Shown: positions 26,454 through 34,943, counted from the stretch's first letter. The stretch: DNA of 64,000 nt from Rhizobacter sp. Root404 (GCF_001425865.1 NZ_LMDS01000004.1:1803355-1867354); one strand, 5' to 3'. Numbers and translations: made by a program. Notes: a model not told the origin generated them from the sequence alone.

Positions 26454-27269
26454 TTACTTGACGGCACCGAAGGTCAGACCTTGGACCAACTGCTTTTGAC
26501 TGAACCAGCCGAACACGATGATCGGCGCGATGGCGAGCAATGACGCTGCCGACAACTTGGCCCAGAACAGGCCTTCGGGGCTGCTGTACTGCGCGATCAG
26601 CGCGGCCAGCGTGCCGGCCCCGGCGGAGGTCAGCGTGAGCGACCAGAACGCCTCGTTCCACGCCAGCACCAGGCACAGCAGGCCGGTGGAGGCGATGCCG
26701 CCCATCGTCAGCGGCAGGATCGCGTGGCGGAATTCGTCCCACACGGTCGCGCCGTCGAGGCGCACGGCCTCGAGGATGTCGTTGGGCACCTCCTTGAACG
26801 CGCTGTACAGCATCCACACCATGATCGGCAGGTTAGACAGCGTGAACACGATGATCAGCGCCGGCAGCGAATCCAGCATGCCCGTGGTCTGCGCCAACAC
26901 GTAGATCGGCATCAGCGCGCCGACGGCCGGCATCATCTTGGTGGACAGCATCCACATCAGGATGTCGCGCGTCTTCTTCGTGCGGAAGAAGGCCATCGAG
27001 TAGGCCGCGGGTGCTGCGATCAGCAGGCCGAGCACGGTCGACACCACGCTGGTGATCAGCGAGTTCTTCGCATAGTGCAGGTAGTCGCTGCGCGCCTGCA
27101 CTTCGACGAAGCTGTCCAGCGTCGGCGAGAAGATCAGGTGGCCGGCGATCGCCTGGCCTTCGGTCTTGAACGCCGTGATGCCGAGCCAGAACAGCGGGAA
27201 GAAGATCAGCAGCGCGAAGAACCATGCGAAGAACGTCCGCACGTACGGGAAAGGTGCTTTCTTTGCCAT
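26454..27269 (-). CDS. Polyol ABC transporter permease, MalG-like
   Basis: The 271-aa membrane protein has six predicted helices and the EAA loop EVPNDILEAVRLDGATVWDEF that docks to the ATPase. It pairs with the MalF-like permease 7 bp upstream. The Smo-type gene order (binding protein, two permeases, ATPase, dehydrogenase) points to mannitol, sorbitol or arabinitol import. Confidence 0.92.
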   Translation of the reverse strand: MAKKAPFPYVRTFFAWFFALLIFFPLFWLGITAFKTEGQAIAGHLIFSPTLDSFVEVQARSDYLHYAKNSLITSVVSTVLGLLIAAPAAYSMAFFRTKKTRDILMWMLSTKMMPAVGALMPIYVLAQTTGMLDSLPALIIVFTLSNLPIMVWMLYSAFKEVPNDILEAVRLDGATVWDEFRHAILPLTMGGIASTGLLCLVLAWNEAFWSLTLTSAGAGTLAALIAQYSSPEGLFWAKLSAASLLAIAPIIVFGWFSQKQLVQGLTFGAVK

Positions 27270-27276
27270 GGCGTCA

Positions 27277-28134
27277 TCAATCCAGGTTCTTGCCGACCAT
27301 GCGGATCAGGAACACCGCCGCGATGTTGGCGAGCACGACCGCGAACAGCGCGCCGGCCGAGGCCACGCCCACGTCGTAGTTCATCAGCGCCTGCTTGTAG
27401 ATCAGGAACGCGAGGTTGGTGCTCTCGTTGCCAGGGCCGCCACTCGTCGTGGTGAAGATCTCGGCGAACACGCTCATCAGGAAGATCATCTCGATCATCA
27501 CGACCACCGCGATCGAGCGGCCCAGGTGCGGCAGCGTCAGGTACCAGAACTGGTGCAGCTTGTTGGCGCCGTCCATGCGCGCCGCTTCCATCTGCTCGCG
27601 GTCGAGCGACTGCAGCGAGGTGATGAAGATCAGGCACGCGAACGGCAGCCACTGCCAGCTCAGGATGATGATCACCGAGGCCAGCGGGTAGTCGGTCATC
27701 CAGTCGATCGGCGTCGCGCCGAAGAACAGCCAGACCTTGCCGAGCACCCCGTAGATGGGGTTCATCATCATGTGCTTCCACAGCAGCGCATTGACCGTGG
27801 GCATCACGAAGAACGGCGAGATCAGCAGCACCCGCACGATGCCCTGGCCCGGGAACGGGTCGTTGATCAGCAACGCCAGGCCCACGCCGAGCACGACGGT
27901 GATGACGATCACCCAGCCGAGCAGCTCGATCGTCTGCAGCACCGAGGGCCAGAAGTCCGGATCGGTGATGAAGTACTTGAAGTTCTCCAGGCCGACGAAG
28001 CCGTGCTCGCCGGGCTGGTTGAGGTTGTAGTGGATCAGCGCGAAGTAGATCGTCATCACCAGCGGCACGATCGACCACGCGAGCAGCGTGACGACCGCCG
28101 GCGACATCAGCGCGCGGGGCAGGAATCGGGACAT
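27277..28134 (-). CDS. Polyol ABC transporter permease, MalF-like
   Basis: The 285-aa protein has about six membrane helices and the EAA loop REQMEAARMDGANKLHQF. The start ATG at 28134 begins MSRFLPRALMSPAVVTLLAW, a typical first helix. It follows the solute-binding protein gene after a 128-bp gap that holds a strong hairpin. Confidence 0.92.
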   Translation of the reverse strand: MSRFLPRALMSPAVVTLLAWSIVPLVMTIYFALIHYNLNQPGEHGFVGLENFKYFITDPDFWPSVLQTIELLGWVIVITVVLGVGLALLINDPFPGQGIVRVLLISPFFVMPTVNALLWKHMMMNPIYGVLGKVWLFFGATPIDWMTDYPLASVIIILSWQWLPFACLIFITSLQSLDREQMEAARMDGANKLHQFWYLTLPHLGRSIAVVVMIEMIFLMSVFAEIFTTTSGGPGNESTNLAFLIYKQALMNYDVGVASAGALFAVVLANIAAVFLIRMVGKNLD

Positions 28135-28227
28135 GGCAGGACCTTCGGTGAAATTCCAAGGGGTGCGGCGGCGAGAGCGGGCCGAGCGCCGGGCCGCTCC
28201 CAAGCCGGCCCGCATCCCCTCGGGGGA

Positions 28228-28251
28228 TCGGTCGATGTACCCATCGACCGA
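28228..28251. terminator. Intra-operon hairpin between binding protein and permease genes
   Basis: TCGGTCGATG pairs with CATCGACCGA over 10 bp around a 4-nt loop, inside the 128-bp gap that follows the solute-binding protein gene. No T-run follows on the minus strand, so it more likely protects the upstream mRNA from 3' decay than terminates transcription. Either way it favours higher binding-protein expression. Confidence 0.5.
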
Positions 28252-28262
28252 GGGGCTGTCAT

Positions 28263-29570
28263 CTACTTCTTGTAGTAGCCGCCCTTGGTCATTTCGCGCT
28301 CGGCCGCGGTCTGCGAGGTCTTCAGCGCCGCATCGACCGTGACCTTGCCGGCGAGCGCCGCGCTCATCTGCTGACCCACCGCCAGGCCGATCGCCTGGAA
28401 CTCCGGGATCGCCGCGTACTGCACGCCCACGTACGGCGACTTCGGCAGCGTGCTGTCGTTCGGGTTCGCGGAGTCGATGGCCCGCTTCTCCTCCGCGGCG
28501 AACTTGGCGACCTTCTGGAACTCGGGGTTCGCGTAGGTCGACTTGCGCGTCCCGGTCGGCACGGCATGCCAGCCGGCTTCCTTCGCGATCAGGTTGATGT
28601 AGTCCTTCGAGGTCGCCCAGGTGATGAACTTCTGCGCTGCCTCGGGCTGCTTCGAGGACGACGGGATCGCCAGGTTCCACGACCACAGCCAGTTCGCGCC
28701 CTTGTTCGTCACCGCGGTCGGCGCGGCGGCGAAGGCCACCTTGTCGGCGACCTTGGACTGCTTCGGGTCGCTGATGAACGAGGCCGCGATCGTCGCGTCG
28801 ATCCACACGCCGCACTTGCCCTCGTTGAACAGCGCGAGGTTCTCGTTGAAGCTGTTCGCCGATGCGCCAGGGGGCCCGTACTTCTTCATCAGGTCGACGT
28901 ACTGGGTGATCGCGTCGTGCCAGGGCTTGGTGTCGATCTGCGGCTTCCAGGCCATGTCGAACCACTGGCCGCCGTAGGCGTTGACCATCGTGGTCAGGAA
29001 CGCCATGTTGTCGCCCCAGCCCGGCTTGCCGCGCAGGCACAGGCCGTAGACGCCCTTGGCCGGATCGTGGATCTTGCCGACGATGTCGGCCATCTGCGCC
29101 CAGGTCGGATTCGGCGGCATCGTCAGGCCCTTGGCCTTGACCAGGTCCTCGCGGTACATCGTCATCGAGCTCTCGCCGTAGAACGGGGCGGCGTACAGCT
29201 TGCCGCCCTGCGACAGGCCGCTGCGGATCGCCGGCAGCAAGTCGTCGACGTCATAGGCGGCGTCGGTCTTGATCTCGGTCAGCCAGCCCTTCTTACTCCA
29301 GATCGGCGCCTCGTACAGGCCGATCGTCATCACGTCGAACTGGCCGCCCTTGGTCGCGATGTCGGTCGTGACGCGCTGGCGCAGCACGCCTTCCTCGAGC
29401 GTGACCCACTTCAGCGTGATGCCGGGGTTGGCCTTCTCGAAGTCCTTGGAGTGCTTCTGCATCTCGATCATGTGGCCGTTGTTGACGGTGGCGATGACGA
29501 GGTCGACCGCGTGCGCGGAAGCGGCGGCGATCACGCTGAGCCCGAAGGCGAAGGCGGTCTTGAGTTTCAT
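28263..29570 (-). CDS. Extracellular polyol/sugar-binding protein
   Basis: The 435-aa protein has a signal peptide (TAFAFGLSVIAAASAHA) and a type-1 sugar-binding fold similar to SmoE/MalE-class proteins (DLVIATVNNGHMIEMQK). It is the first gene of the polyol operon, with AGGAG before the ATG at 29570. It would capture a sugar alcohol in the periplasm for the downstream importer. Confidence 0.92.
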   Translation of the reverse strand: MKLKTAFAFGLSVIAAASAHAVDLVIATVNNGHMIEMQKHSKDFEKANPGITLKWVTLEEGVLRQRVTTDIATKGGQFDVMTIGLYEAPIWSKKGWLTEIKTDAAYDVDDLLPAIRSGLSQGGKLYAAPFYGESSMTMYREDLVKAKGLTMPPNPTWAQMADIVGKIHDPAKGVYGLCLRGKPGWGDNMAFLTTMVNAYGGQWFDMAWKPQIDTKPWHDAITQYVDLMKKYGPPGASANSFNENLALFNEGKCGVWIDATIAASFISDPKQSKVADKVAFAAAPTAVTNKGANWLWSWNLAIPSSSKQPEAAQKFITWATSKDYINLIAKEAGWHAVPTGTRKSTYANPEFQKVAKFAAEEKRAIDSANPNDSTLPKSPYVGVQYAAIPEFQAIGLAVGQQMSAALAGKVTVDAALKTSQTAAEREMTKGGYYKK

Positions 29571-29822
29571 GGGGTCGTGTCTCCTGTTGTTCGGTTCGAT
29601 CGCGACGCGTGCAGCGCGCCGGCCAGCGAAAGATAGGCGTATCGAGTTGCCGGGCTCGGTACAGCAGGCGCGAGTACAGATACTCTTTTGCGTTGCCTGA
29701 CTGGTACTTTCCTGTATTTCTGATTGAGCGCACCAGCTTGACGCGGCGGCGCATTGAATCGCGGCCACCCGGCCTCAGCTTCGAGGGCCGGCCAACCGGC
29801 TCACTCAGGCGCGAATTCCACC

Positions 29823-30641
29823 GTGTCATCGCTGCTCGTCCTCGTTGCCACGCTGGCGCTATTGACTTGGCTGCTGCGCGAGCCGCTCTTCGCCGAATGG
29901 CGCCGCGCACGGGTGCGCCGGCAGCCGTTCCCGCCCGAATGGCGGCGCATCCTGCGCGAGCGGGTGCCCTACTTCCGCACCCTGCCTGCCGACCTGCAGT
30001 TACAGCTGAAGAAGCGCATGCAGGTGTTCCTGGCCGAGAAGCCGTTCATCGGCTGCGCCGGGCTGGAGGTGACCGACGAGATGCGCGTCACGATCGCGGC
30101 GCAGGCCTGCCTGCTGATCCTGAACCGGCGCACCGATTACTTCGCCCAGTTGCGTCAGGTGCTCGTCTACCCCGGCGCGTTCGTCGTCGACCAGCTGCGC
30201 ACCGACGGCGTGGGCGTGGCCCACGAACGCCGCCACGCCCTGTCGGGCGAGTCGTGGTCGACCGGACAGGTGATCCTGTCGTGGGAGGACACGCTGGACG
30301 GCGCGCGCCATCCGGACGACGGCCGCAACGTCGTGATCCACGAGTTCGCGCACCAGCTCGACCAGGCGAACGGCCCCGCCAATGGCGCGCCGTATCTGCC
30401 GACGCGCGCACGGCGCGAGCGCTGGAGCGCGGTGTTCAACGCCGAGTTCGAGGCCCTGCGGCAGCGCGTGGCGGCCGGCGAGCCGTCACTGCTCGACGCG
30501 TACGGCGCGGTCGATGCCGCGGAGTTCTTCGCGGTCGCCAGCGAGGCGTTCTTCGAGCAGCCGCAGCGGCTGGCGCAGGCGCACGCGGCGCTGTTCCGCG
30601 AGATGAGCCTCTTGTACCGCGTCAACCCCTTGAGCTGGTGA
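29823..30641 (+). CDS. mtfA: Zinc-dependent peptidase MtfA family
   Basis: The 272-aa protein starts with a hydrophobic segment (SLLVLVATLALLTWLL), so it is probably membrane-anchored. It carries the zinc motif HEFAHQLD at ~178, with a later Glu in the family-typical EFFAVASEAFFEQP. In E. coli MtfA binds the repressor Mlc and has aminopeptidase activity. The GTG start at 29823 gives a length near the E. coli protein. An in-frame ATG at 29754 would add a non-conserved leader. Confidence 0.88.
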   Translation: MSSLLVLVATLALLTWLLREPLFAEWRRARVRRQPFPPEWRRILRERVPYFRTLPADLQLQLKKRMQVFLAEKPFIGCAGLEVTDEMRVTIAAQACLLILNRRTDYFAQLRQVLVYPGAFVVDQLRTDGVGVAHERRHALSGESWSTGQVILSWEDTLDGARHPDDGRNVVIHEFAHQLDQANGPANGAPYLPTRARRERWSAVFNAEFEALRQRVAAGEPSLLDAYGAVDAAEFFAVASEAFFEQPQRLAQAHAALFREMSLLYRVNPLSW

Positions 30642-30652
30642 GCGGACGCACG

Positions 30653-31009
30653 TCATGACGGACGCGAGAACTGGTCGAATGCGGCGATGGCGTTTGCCGC
30701 GTACATCAGCGACGGCCCGCCGCCCATATAAGTCGTCACGCCCAGCGTCTCGTCGATTTCCGGTCGCGTCACGCCCAGCTTGACCAGCGTCTGCATGTGG
30801 AAGCCGATGCAGGGATCGCACCGGGCGGCCACGCTGAGCGCGAGCGCGATCAACTCCTTGGTCTTGCGGTCCAGCACCCCATCCACGGTGGCGGTGCGAC
30901 CGAGATCGTGGAAGGCCTTCATGATCTCGGGCGTCCCCGACCGCAACGTGGCGAGGCCCGCGGAGACCGACTGCGTCAGTCCGCGGTAATCGGTACGGGG
31001 TTCGCTCAT
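30653..31009 (-). CDS. Carboxymuconolactone decarboxylase-family (AhpD-like) protein
   Basis: The 118-aa protein carries the AhpD-type redox motif CDPCIGFHM (CxxC with a following His) on a helical core typical of the CMD fold. Such proteins act as small alkylhydroperoxidases or gamma-carboxymuconolactone decarboxylases; the CxxC favours the former. The ATG at 31009 begins MSEPRTDYRG. It sits close to a DUF2892 gene and the persulfide-handling cluster, which fits a thiol-redox role (inference). Confidence 0.87.
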   Translation of the reverse strand: MSEPRTDYRGLTQSVSAGLATLRSGTPEIMKAFHDLGRTATVDGVLDRKTKELIALALSVAARCDPCIGFHMQTLVKLGVTRPEIDETLGVTTYMGGGPSLMYAANAIAAFDQFSRPS

Positions 31010-31026
31010 GCTGTGCCCCGGCTCAC

Positions 31027-31233
31027 TCACGGTTGGGCGTCGGAGCTTCGGGCGGCGCAGGTGCTGGCGCCGAAAGGCAGGTACGCGGGACAGACCCTGA
31101 ACAGCCCGGTCGCGAGCGGCACGACGCCGATCCAGCCCCATGCACCGATGTAGCCCAGAGCGGCGGCACCGATCAGCGCCACCCCCGCCACGATCCGGAT
31201 CACCCGGTCGACACCACCCACGTTGTGAATCAT
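31027..31233 (-). CDS. DUF2892 small membrane protein (YgaP membrane-domain type)
   Basis: The 68-aa protein matches the DUF2892 pattern: NVGGVDRVIRIVAGVALIGA and GVVPLATGLFRVCPAYLPFG, two helices ending in a CPAY-type segment. In YgaP and other sulfur-metabolism loci this domain is fused to or near rhodanese or persulfide dioxygenase genes. It lies between the CMD gene and blh, consistent with sulfide/persulfide handling. Confidence 0.85.
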   Translation of the reverse strand: MIHNVGGVDRVIRIVAGVALIGAAALGYIGAWGWIGVVPLATGLFRVCPAYLPFGASTCAARSSDAQP

Positions 31234-31294
31234 GACTTTCTCCCTTGTGCCCTGGACATCATCGTCGGATCGGGCGGGTCCGACATGATCGAGA

Positions 31295-32188
31295 TCAAGG
31301 TCGGGGCGCGCCCACCGCATTCAGCGGGATGCGCAGGTAGGCCACGCCGTTGTCGTCCGCGGGCGGCAGGCGGCCGGCCCGGACGTTGACCTGCAGCGCC
31401 GGCAGGATCAGCGTGGGCACGTCGAGCGTCGCGTCCCGCGCCTGGCGCATCGCGACGAACTCGGCCTCGCCGATGCCGTCGTGGACGTGGACGTTGCGTT
31501 CGCGCTGTTCGGCGACCGTCGTCTCCCAGCGCACCGGTCGACCAGCCGGCGGGTAGTCGTGGCAGACGAACATCCGGGTGGCCGCGGGCAGCTCGAGGAT
31601 GCGCCGCATCGAGCGGTACAGCGTGCGGGCGTCGCCACCCGGGAAGTCGGCGCGCGCGGTCCCCACGTCGGGCATGAACAGGGTGTCGCCCACGAACACC
31701 GCATCGTCGACCACGTAGGCCATGTCGGCCGGGGTGTGGCCCGGTACCAGCAGCGCGGTGGCCTCGACCTCGCCGATCCGGAACTTCTCGCCATCCTTGA
31801 ACAGGTGGTCGAACTGGCTGCCGTCCGGCAGGAAACCGCGGTCGAGGTTGTAGAGCGTCTTGAACGTGGCCTGCACATCGCGGATGCGCTCGCCGATCGC
31901 GATCCGCCCGCCGACGTGCTGCTGAAGATAGGGGGCAGCCGAGAGGTGATCGGCATGGGCGTGGGTCTCCAAGATCCACTGCACCTGCAACCCGCGTTCT
32001 CTCACATAGGCCAGCACCTGATCGGCCGAGCGGGTGCTCGTCCGGGCGGACTTGAAGTCGAAGTCCAACACCGGATCGACGATGGCCGCGGCGTGGCTGG
32101 CGTTGTCGCTGATGACGTAGGAGACCGTCCAGGTGGCTGGGTCGAAGAAGCCCTGGATGGTGGTCGCGGTCGTGGTCGTGGTGGTCAT
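31295..32188 (-). CDS. blh: MBL-fold persulfide dioxygenase-like hydrolase (Blh/ETHE1 type)
   Basis: The 297-aa metallo-beta-lactamase-fold protein has the metal motif THAHADH near residue 80, then VPGHTPADMAY and VGDTLFMPDVGTARADF. It resembles ETHE1-type enzymes that oxidise glutathione persulfide to sulfite. In Xylella and Agrobacterium the related blh gene is controlled by BigR and helps detoxify H2S. Here bigR is divergent, 81 bp away, with a shared operator. Confidence 0.9.
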   Translation of the reverse strand: MTTTTTTATTIQGFFDPATWTVSYVISDNASHAAAIVDPVLDFDFKSARTSTRSADQVLAYVRERGLQVQWILETHAHADHLSAAPYLQQHVGGRIAIGERIRDVQATFKTLYNLDRGFLPDGSQFDHLFKDGEKFRIGEVEATALLVPGHTPADMAYVVDDAVFVGDTLFMPDVGTARADFPGGDARTLYRSMRRILELPAATRMFVCHDYPPAGRPVRWETTVAEQRERNVHVHDGIGEAEFVAMRQARDATLDVPTLILPALQVNVRAGRLPPADDNGVAYLRIPLNAVGAPRP

Positions 32189-32210
32189 GGCGGCGTCTCG
32201 TCTGGTTCGC

Positions 32211-32249
32211 TTGACTTACACTATATACGATAATATAATGTGTGCAAGT
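32211..32249. promoter_or_regulatory. BigR operator with overlapping divergent promoters
   Basis: On the plus strand TTGACT (32211-32216) and TATAAT (32234-32239) are separated by exactly 17 bp, a near-consensus sigma-70 promoter for bigR. An imperfect AT-rich inverted repeat (ACTTACACTATAT with its partner ending in GCAAGT, 32214-32249) covers the -35 and -10 boxes. On the minus strand TATAGT at 32220-32225 could serve blh. One bound repressor would silence both directions. Confidence 0.75.
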
Positions 32250-32269
32250 TAAATGATTGACCTGTCTCA

Positions 32270-32587
32270 ATGCCCAAGATGAATACTCTCATCGACCCGG
32301 CCGTGTTGCGCCGGGCTGCCGGTCAGGCCGTCGGCGCCCTGAAGGTGCTGGCCAACGAGGACCGCCTGCTGCTGCTGTGCCAACTCTCGCAGGGGGAGAT
32401 GTGCGTCAGCGACCTCGAGGAGGAACTGGACATCCGCCAACCGACCTTGTCGCAGCAACTGGCGGTGCTGCGCGGCGAGGGCGTCGTCGACACCCGCCGC
32501 GATGGCAAGCGGATCTACTACCGCGTGGCCGACCCACGCGTGATCCAGGTGCTCGACGTCCTGTATCGCCTCTACTGCAAGGAGTAA
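32270..32587 (+). CDS. bigR: ArsR-family sulfide/persulfide-responsive repressor BigR
   Basis: The 105-aa winged-helix protein has the ArsR core (KVLANEDRLLLLCQLSQGEM, then DIRQPTLSQQLAVLRGEGVV). It has a Cys in helix 2/3 (GEMCVSDLEEEL) and another at the C-terminus (RLYCKE), positions like the redox-sensing pair of BigR/SqrR. Oxidation by polysulfide would release it from the operator at 32211-32249. It leads an operon with two YeeE-type membrane proteins. Confidence 0.9.
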   Translation: MPKMNTLIDPAVLRRAAGQAVGALKVLANEDRLLLLCQLSQGEMCVSDLEEELDIRQPTLSQQLAVLRGEGVVDTRRDGKRIYYRVADPRVIQVLDVLYRLYCKE

Positions 32588-32590
32588 CCG

Positions 32591-33025
32591 ATGACGATCG
32601 ACTGGAACGCATTCACCCCCTGGTCGGCCCTGGCCGGCGGGGCCCTGATCGGCATGGCCGCTTCGCTGTTCGCGTTGTTGAACGGCCGCATCGCCGGCAT
32701 CAGCGGCGTGATCGGCGGTCTGTTCAAACCGACGCCAGGCGACGTCGGGTGGCGGGTGGCCTTCGTGCTCGGCCTCGTCGGCGCGTCCTTGGTCTACGCG
32801 TTGGCGGCCACGCTGCCGCGCCCGACCATCGATGCCGGCTGGACCGCCCTGATCGGCGCGGGCCTGCTGGTGGGCATCGGCACCCGCTACGGGGCCGGCT
32901 GCACCAGCGGGCACGGCGTCTGCGGACTGTCGCGCCTTTCGCCGCGCTCGCTGGTCGCCACGCTCGCGTTCATGGGCGCGGGATTCGGGACCGTGTTCGT
33001 CGTCCGGCATCTGCTGGCATTCTGA
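32591..33025 (+). CDS. YeeE/YedE-family sulfur transport protein, first half
   Basis: The 144-aa membrane protein matches the N-terminal half of YeeE/YedE (TsuA) transporters, with the GAGCTSGHGVCGLSRLSPRS loop whose Cys is thought to relay thiosulfate or a related sulfur species. It is 3 bp after bigR. In many BigR regulons two such half-size proteins are encoded side by side and are proposed to move sulfite or sulfur anions. Confidence 0.9.
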   Translation: MTIDWNAFTPWSALAGGALIGMAASLFALLNGRIAGISGVIGGLFKPTPGDVGWRVAFVLGLVGASLVYALAATLPRPTIDAGWTALIGAGLLVGIGTRYGAGCTSGHGVCGLSRLSPRSLVATLAFMGAGFGTVFVVRHLLAF

Positions 33026-33034
33026 GGAGTCGAC

Positions 33035-33475
33035 ATGCCTATTCTTGCTGCATTGTTGTCGGGTCTGGTCTTCGGGCTGGGCCTCATCGTCTCGGGCATG
33101 GCCAACCCGGCCAAGGTGCTCGGCTTCCTGGACCTGGCCGGGCGCTGGGACCCGTCGCTCGCTTTCGTGATGGGCGGCGCCATCGCCGTCGGGCTCGTGG
33201 GCTTCGCGGTCGCGCGCCGCCGCCACCTCTCGTTCCTCGGACTCGAAATGAAACTGCCGGGCGCGCGCCAGATCGATCGGCGCCTGGTCGGCGGCAGCGT
33301 GCTGTTCGGCATCGGCTGGGGCATCGCCGGCTTCTGTCCCGGCCCGGGCCTGGTGGCGCTGGGCATGGGGGAATGGAAGGCGGCGGTCTTCGTGATCGCG
33401 ATGCTCGCCGGCATGGGCGCGTTCGACCGGCTCGAGCGGCGCACCGCGGCGCGCACCGTGCACGCGACGACCTGA
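33035..33475 (+). CDS. YeeE/YedE-family (DUF6691-type) protein, second half
   Basis: The 146-aa membrane protein is the companion half: GLGLIVSGMANPAKVLGFLD near the start and GIAGFCPGPGLVALGMG with the conserved Cys near the end. It is 9 bp after the first half and presumably forms a heterodimer with it. The pair completes the bigR operon for sulfide-derived sulfur handling. Confidence 0.9.
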   Translation: MPILAALLSGLVFGLGLIVSGMANPAKVLGFLDLAGRWDPSLAFVMGGAIAVGLVGFAVARRRHLSFLGLEMKLPGARQIDRRLVGGSVLFGIGWGIAGFCPGPGLVALGMGEWKAAVFVIAMLAGMGAFDRLERRTAARTVHATT

Positions 33476-33479
33476 CGCC

Positions 33480-34133
33480 ATGGACACGACGGCGAACTGG
33501 CTCGCGGCGCTCGCCACCCTGCTGATCCTCGCGGTCTACGAGTTGCGCCTGGCCTGGGCGCAACGTCGGCGACCGGCCGAACTGGCCCGCTCGGCACATG
33601 CCTCGCTGCGCGAAGAGTGGTTCGCGGAAGTGTCGGCGCAGCGCGGTTCCGAGATCCTGGCGGTACAGACGCTGCGCAATTCGCTGATGTCGGCGACCAT
33701 GACCGCCTCGACGGCCGTGCTGGGCTTGATGGGCACGGTCACCCTGGCCGCGCCGTCACTGCACGGAAGCTTCGCTGCCGACGGATCGCTGCTGCCCCAC
33801 CTGACCACCCGGCTCGCGCTGGAACTCACGCTGCTGGCGCTGCTCTTCGCATCCCTGGTCTCCTCGGCCATGGCCGTGAGGTACTTCAATCATCTCGGCT
33901 TCATCGGCGGCATGCCGGTCGAATCGACCGGTCGCAAGCGCTGGGCCGCCACCGGCCAGGCCTATGCGCGCCGGGCCGGATTGCTCTACGCCTGGGGGCT
34001 CCGGCAGTTGCTGCTGGTGGCGCCGATCCTGGCCTCGATGCTTCATCCGTTCGCCGGCCCGATCGCGGCCCTCGTGCTGGTGGCGGTGTTGTCGGGCTTC
34101 GATCGGGTGGTCGGGGTGGGGCCGCCACCTTGA
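33480..34133 (+). CDS. DUF599-family membrane protein
   Basis: The 217-aa protein has an N-terminal helix and three to four further hydrophobic segments. It carries the DUF599 pattern: QTLRNSLMSATMTASTAVLG, then AVRYFNHLGFIGG. The function of the family is unknown. It starts 4 bp after the second YeeE half and is likely co-transcribed with the BigR regulon, although DUF599 genes also occur elsewhere. Confidence 0.8.
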   Translation: MDTTANWLAALATLLILAVYELRLAWAQRRRPAELARSAHASLREEWFAEVSAQRGSEILAVQTLRNSLMSATMTASTAVLGLMGTVTLAAPSLHGSFAADGSLLPHLTTRLALELTLLALLFASLVSSAMAVRYFNHLGFIGGMPVESTGRKRWAATGQAYARRAGLLYAWGLRQLLLVAPILASMLHPFAGPIAALVLVAVLSGFDRVVGVGPPP

Positions 34134-34210
34134 TGAAGCAGCCGACGCTCGAAGAAGTCGACGACTTTCGCGATCACGGCCGGGACTTCGTCTGCACGGA
34201 CAAAAGCTAG
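34133..34210 (+). CDS. Very short ORF (25 aa), doubtful
   Basis: The ATG overlaps the stop of the DUF599 gene (TGATG) and the frame runs 25 codons to TAG. The peptide is acidic and soluble (EEVDDFRDHGRDF). It could be a remnant of a longer gene or chance. Only the stop-start overlap supports it. Confidence 0.25.
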   Translation: MKQPTLEEVDDFRDHGRDFVCTDKS

Positions 34211-34274
34211 CGGATCGCCCACCGGATCGGCCAGCCGATCACCCACCGAAAGTCGATCTGGAGGTGTTCGTCGA

Positions 34275-34530
34275 TCAAGGCGGCGACGCCGTCCTGCTTG
34301 CGCGTGCGGTGGTGCGGTAGGCCATCGGCGCAACCCCCCATTCGCTGCTTGAAGGCCCGATTGAACGGGCCAATCGAGCCGTAGCCGCACTCCAGCACGA
34401 TGGTCAGGATCGGCAGATCTTCCATGAGCTCGCGCGACGTTGCCTCGGTCGTGCGAGTGGCCTGCGCCAGTTCTCCCACACTCAGTTCCTGGCGCGCCGC
34501 AAACTGCGCCCTCCCCGCAGTCTGCAGACC
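34275..34530 (-). pseudogene. Decayed AraC-family regulator (C-terminal domain)
   Basis: The minus strand encodes ELSVGELAQATRTTEATSRE, then jumps to LPILTIVLECGYGSIGPFNR, the second half of an AraC DNA-binding domain. About 25-30 residues between the two HTH units are missing. Next, a run of six Gs (plus-strand Cs 34334-34339) shifts the frame. Removing one base restores GVAPMAYRTTARASRTASPP and a stop at 34275-34277, the expected AraC ending. Two independent lesions argue for a true pseudogene. Confidence 0.75.
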
Positions 34531-34554
34531 ACGCGTCCGTCGCGGCAGATTGCA

Positions 34555-34588
34555 GTTCATCCCGCACAGTGCGCGGTTCATCGCGCAC
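34555..34588. promoter_or_regulatory. Two direct repeats spaced 21 bp, AraC-type operator
   Basis: GTTCATCCCGCAC (34555-34567) and GTTCATCGCGCAC (34576-34588) match at 12 of 13 positions with starts 21 bp apart, two helical turns. That is the geometry AraC-family activators use. The pair lies between the dead AraC gene and the 34666 peptide gene. Confidence 0.6.
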
Positions 34589-34665
34589 CGGTTGGCCCGG
34601 GCCGGTCGGGCTCCTAGAGTTCGCTCCATCACATCCCGCGAACGAACCGAACCAGGAGCCCCACC

Positions 34666-34848
34666 ATGATCAGCCGCCTCACCCTCAGCGCCGTCATCTT
34701 CGCCATCATCGGCACCACCTCGCTGGCCTTCGCCGCGACGGTGCGTCACCCGCCGGTCGATGCGCCCGCCGTCGCCAAGCAGGCGCGCGTGGTGCAACTC
34801 GAACGCGTCGTCGTCGTCGCCAAGCGCCTCGCACCCGAAGTGCGCTGA
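34666..34848 (+). CDS. Small exported peptide (60 aa)
   Basis: The peptide has a signal sequence (LTLSAVIFAIIGTTSLAFAA) and a ~35-residue basic, valine-rich mature part (VVQLERVVVVAKRL). CAGGAG precedes the ATG. Short exported peptides with this kind of valine-rich patch are common in Burkholderiales genomes from memory, function unknown. It probably was a target of the adjacent AraC regulator, whose direct-repeat operator lies 77 bp upstream. Confidence 0.7.
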   Translation: MISRLTLSAVIFAIIGTTSLAFAATVRHPPVDAPAVAKQARVVQLERVVVVAKRLAPEVR

Positions 34849-34894
34849 TCCTCTCCGGCGCGGCACACGCCGCGCACCGCTCTCCAGGTGTCAT

Positions 34895-34935
34895 GCGCCT
34901 GAGGCCCTCCGGACTCCGGGCCTCGGGCGCTTTTT
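34895..34935 (+). terminator. Rho-independent terminator after the exported peptide gene
   Basis: GCGCC-t-GAGGCCC pairs with GGGCCTC-g-GGCGC around a 10-nt loop, followed by TTTTT (34931-34935). It is a strong GC-rich stem with a proper U-tract, 46 bp after the stop codon. Confidence 0.85.
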
Positions 34936-34943
34936 CATGGCGC

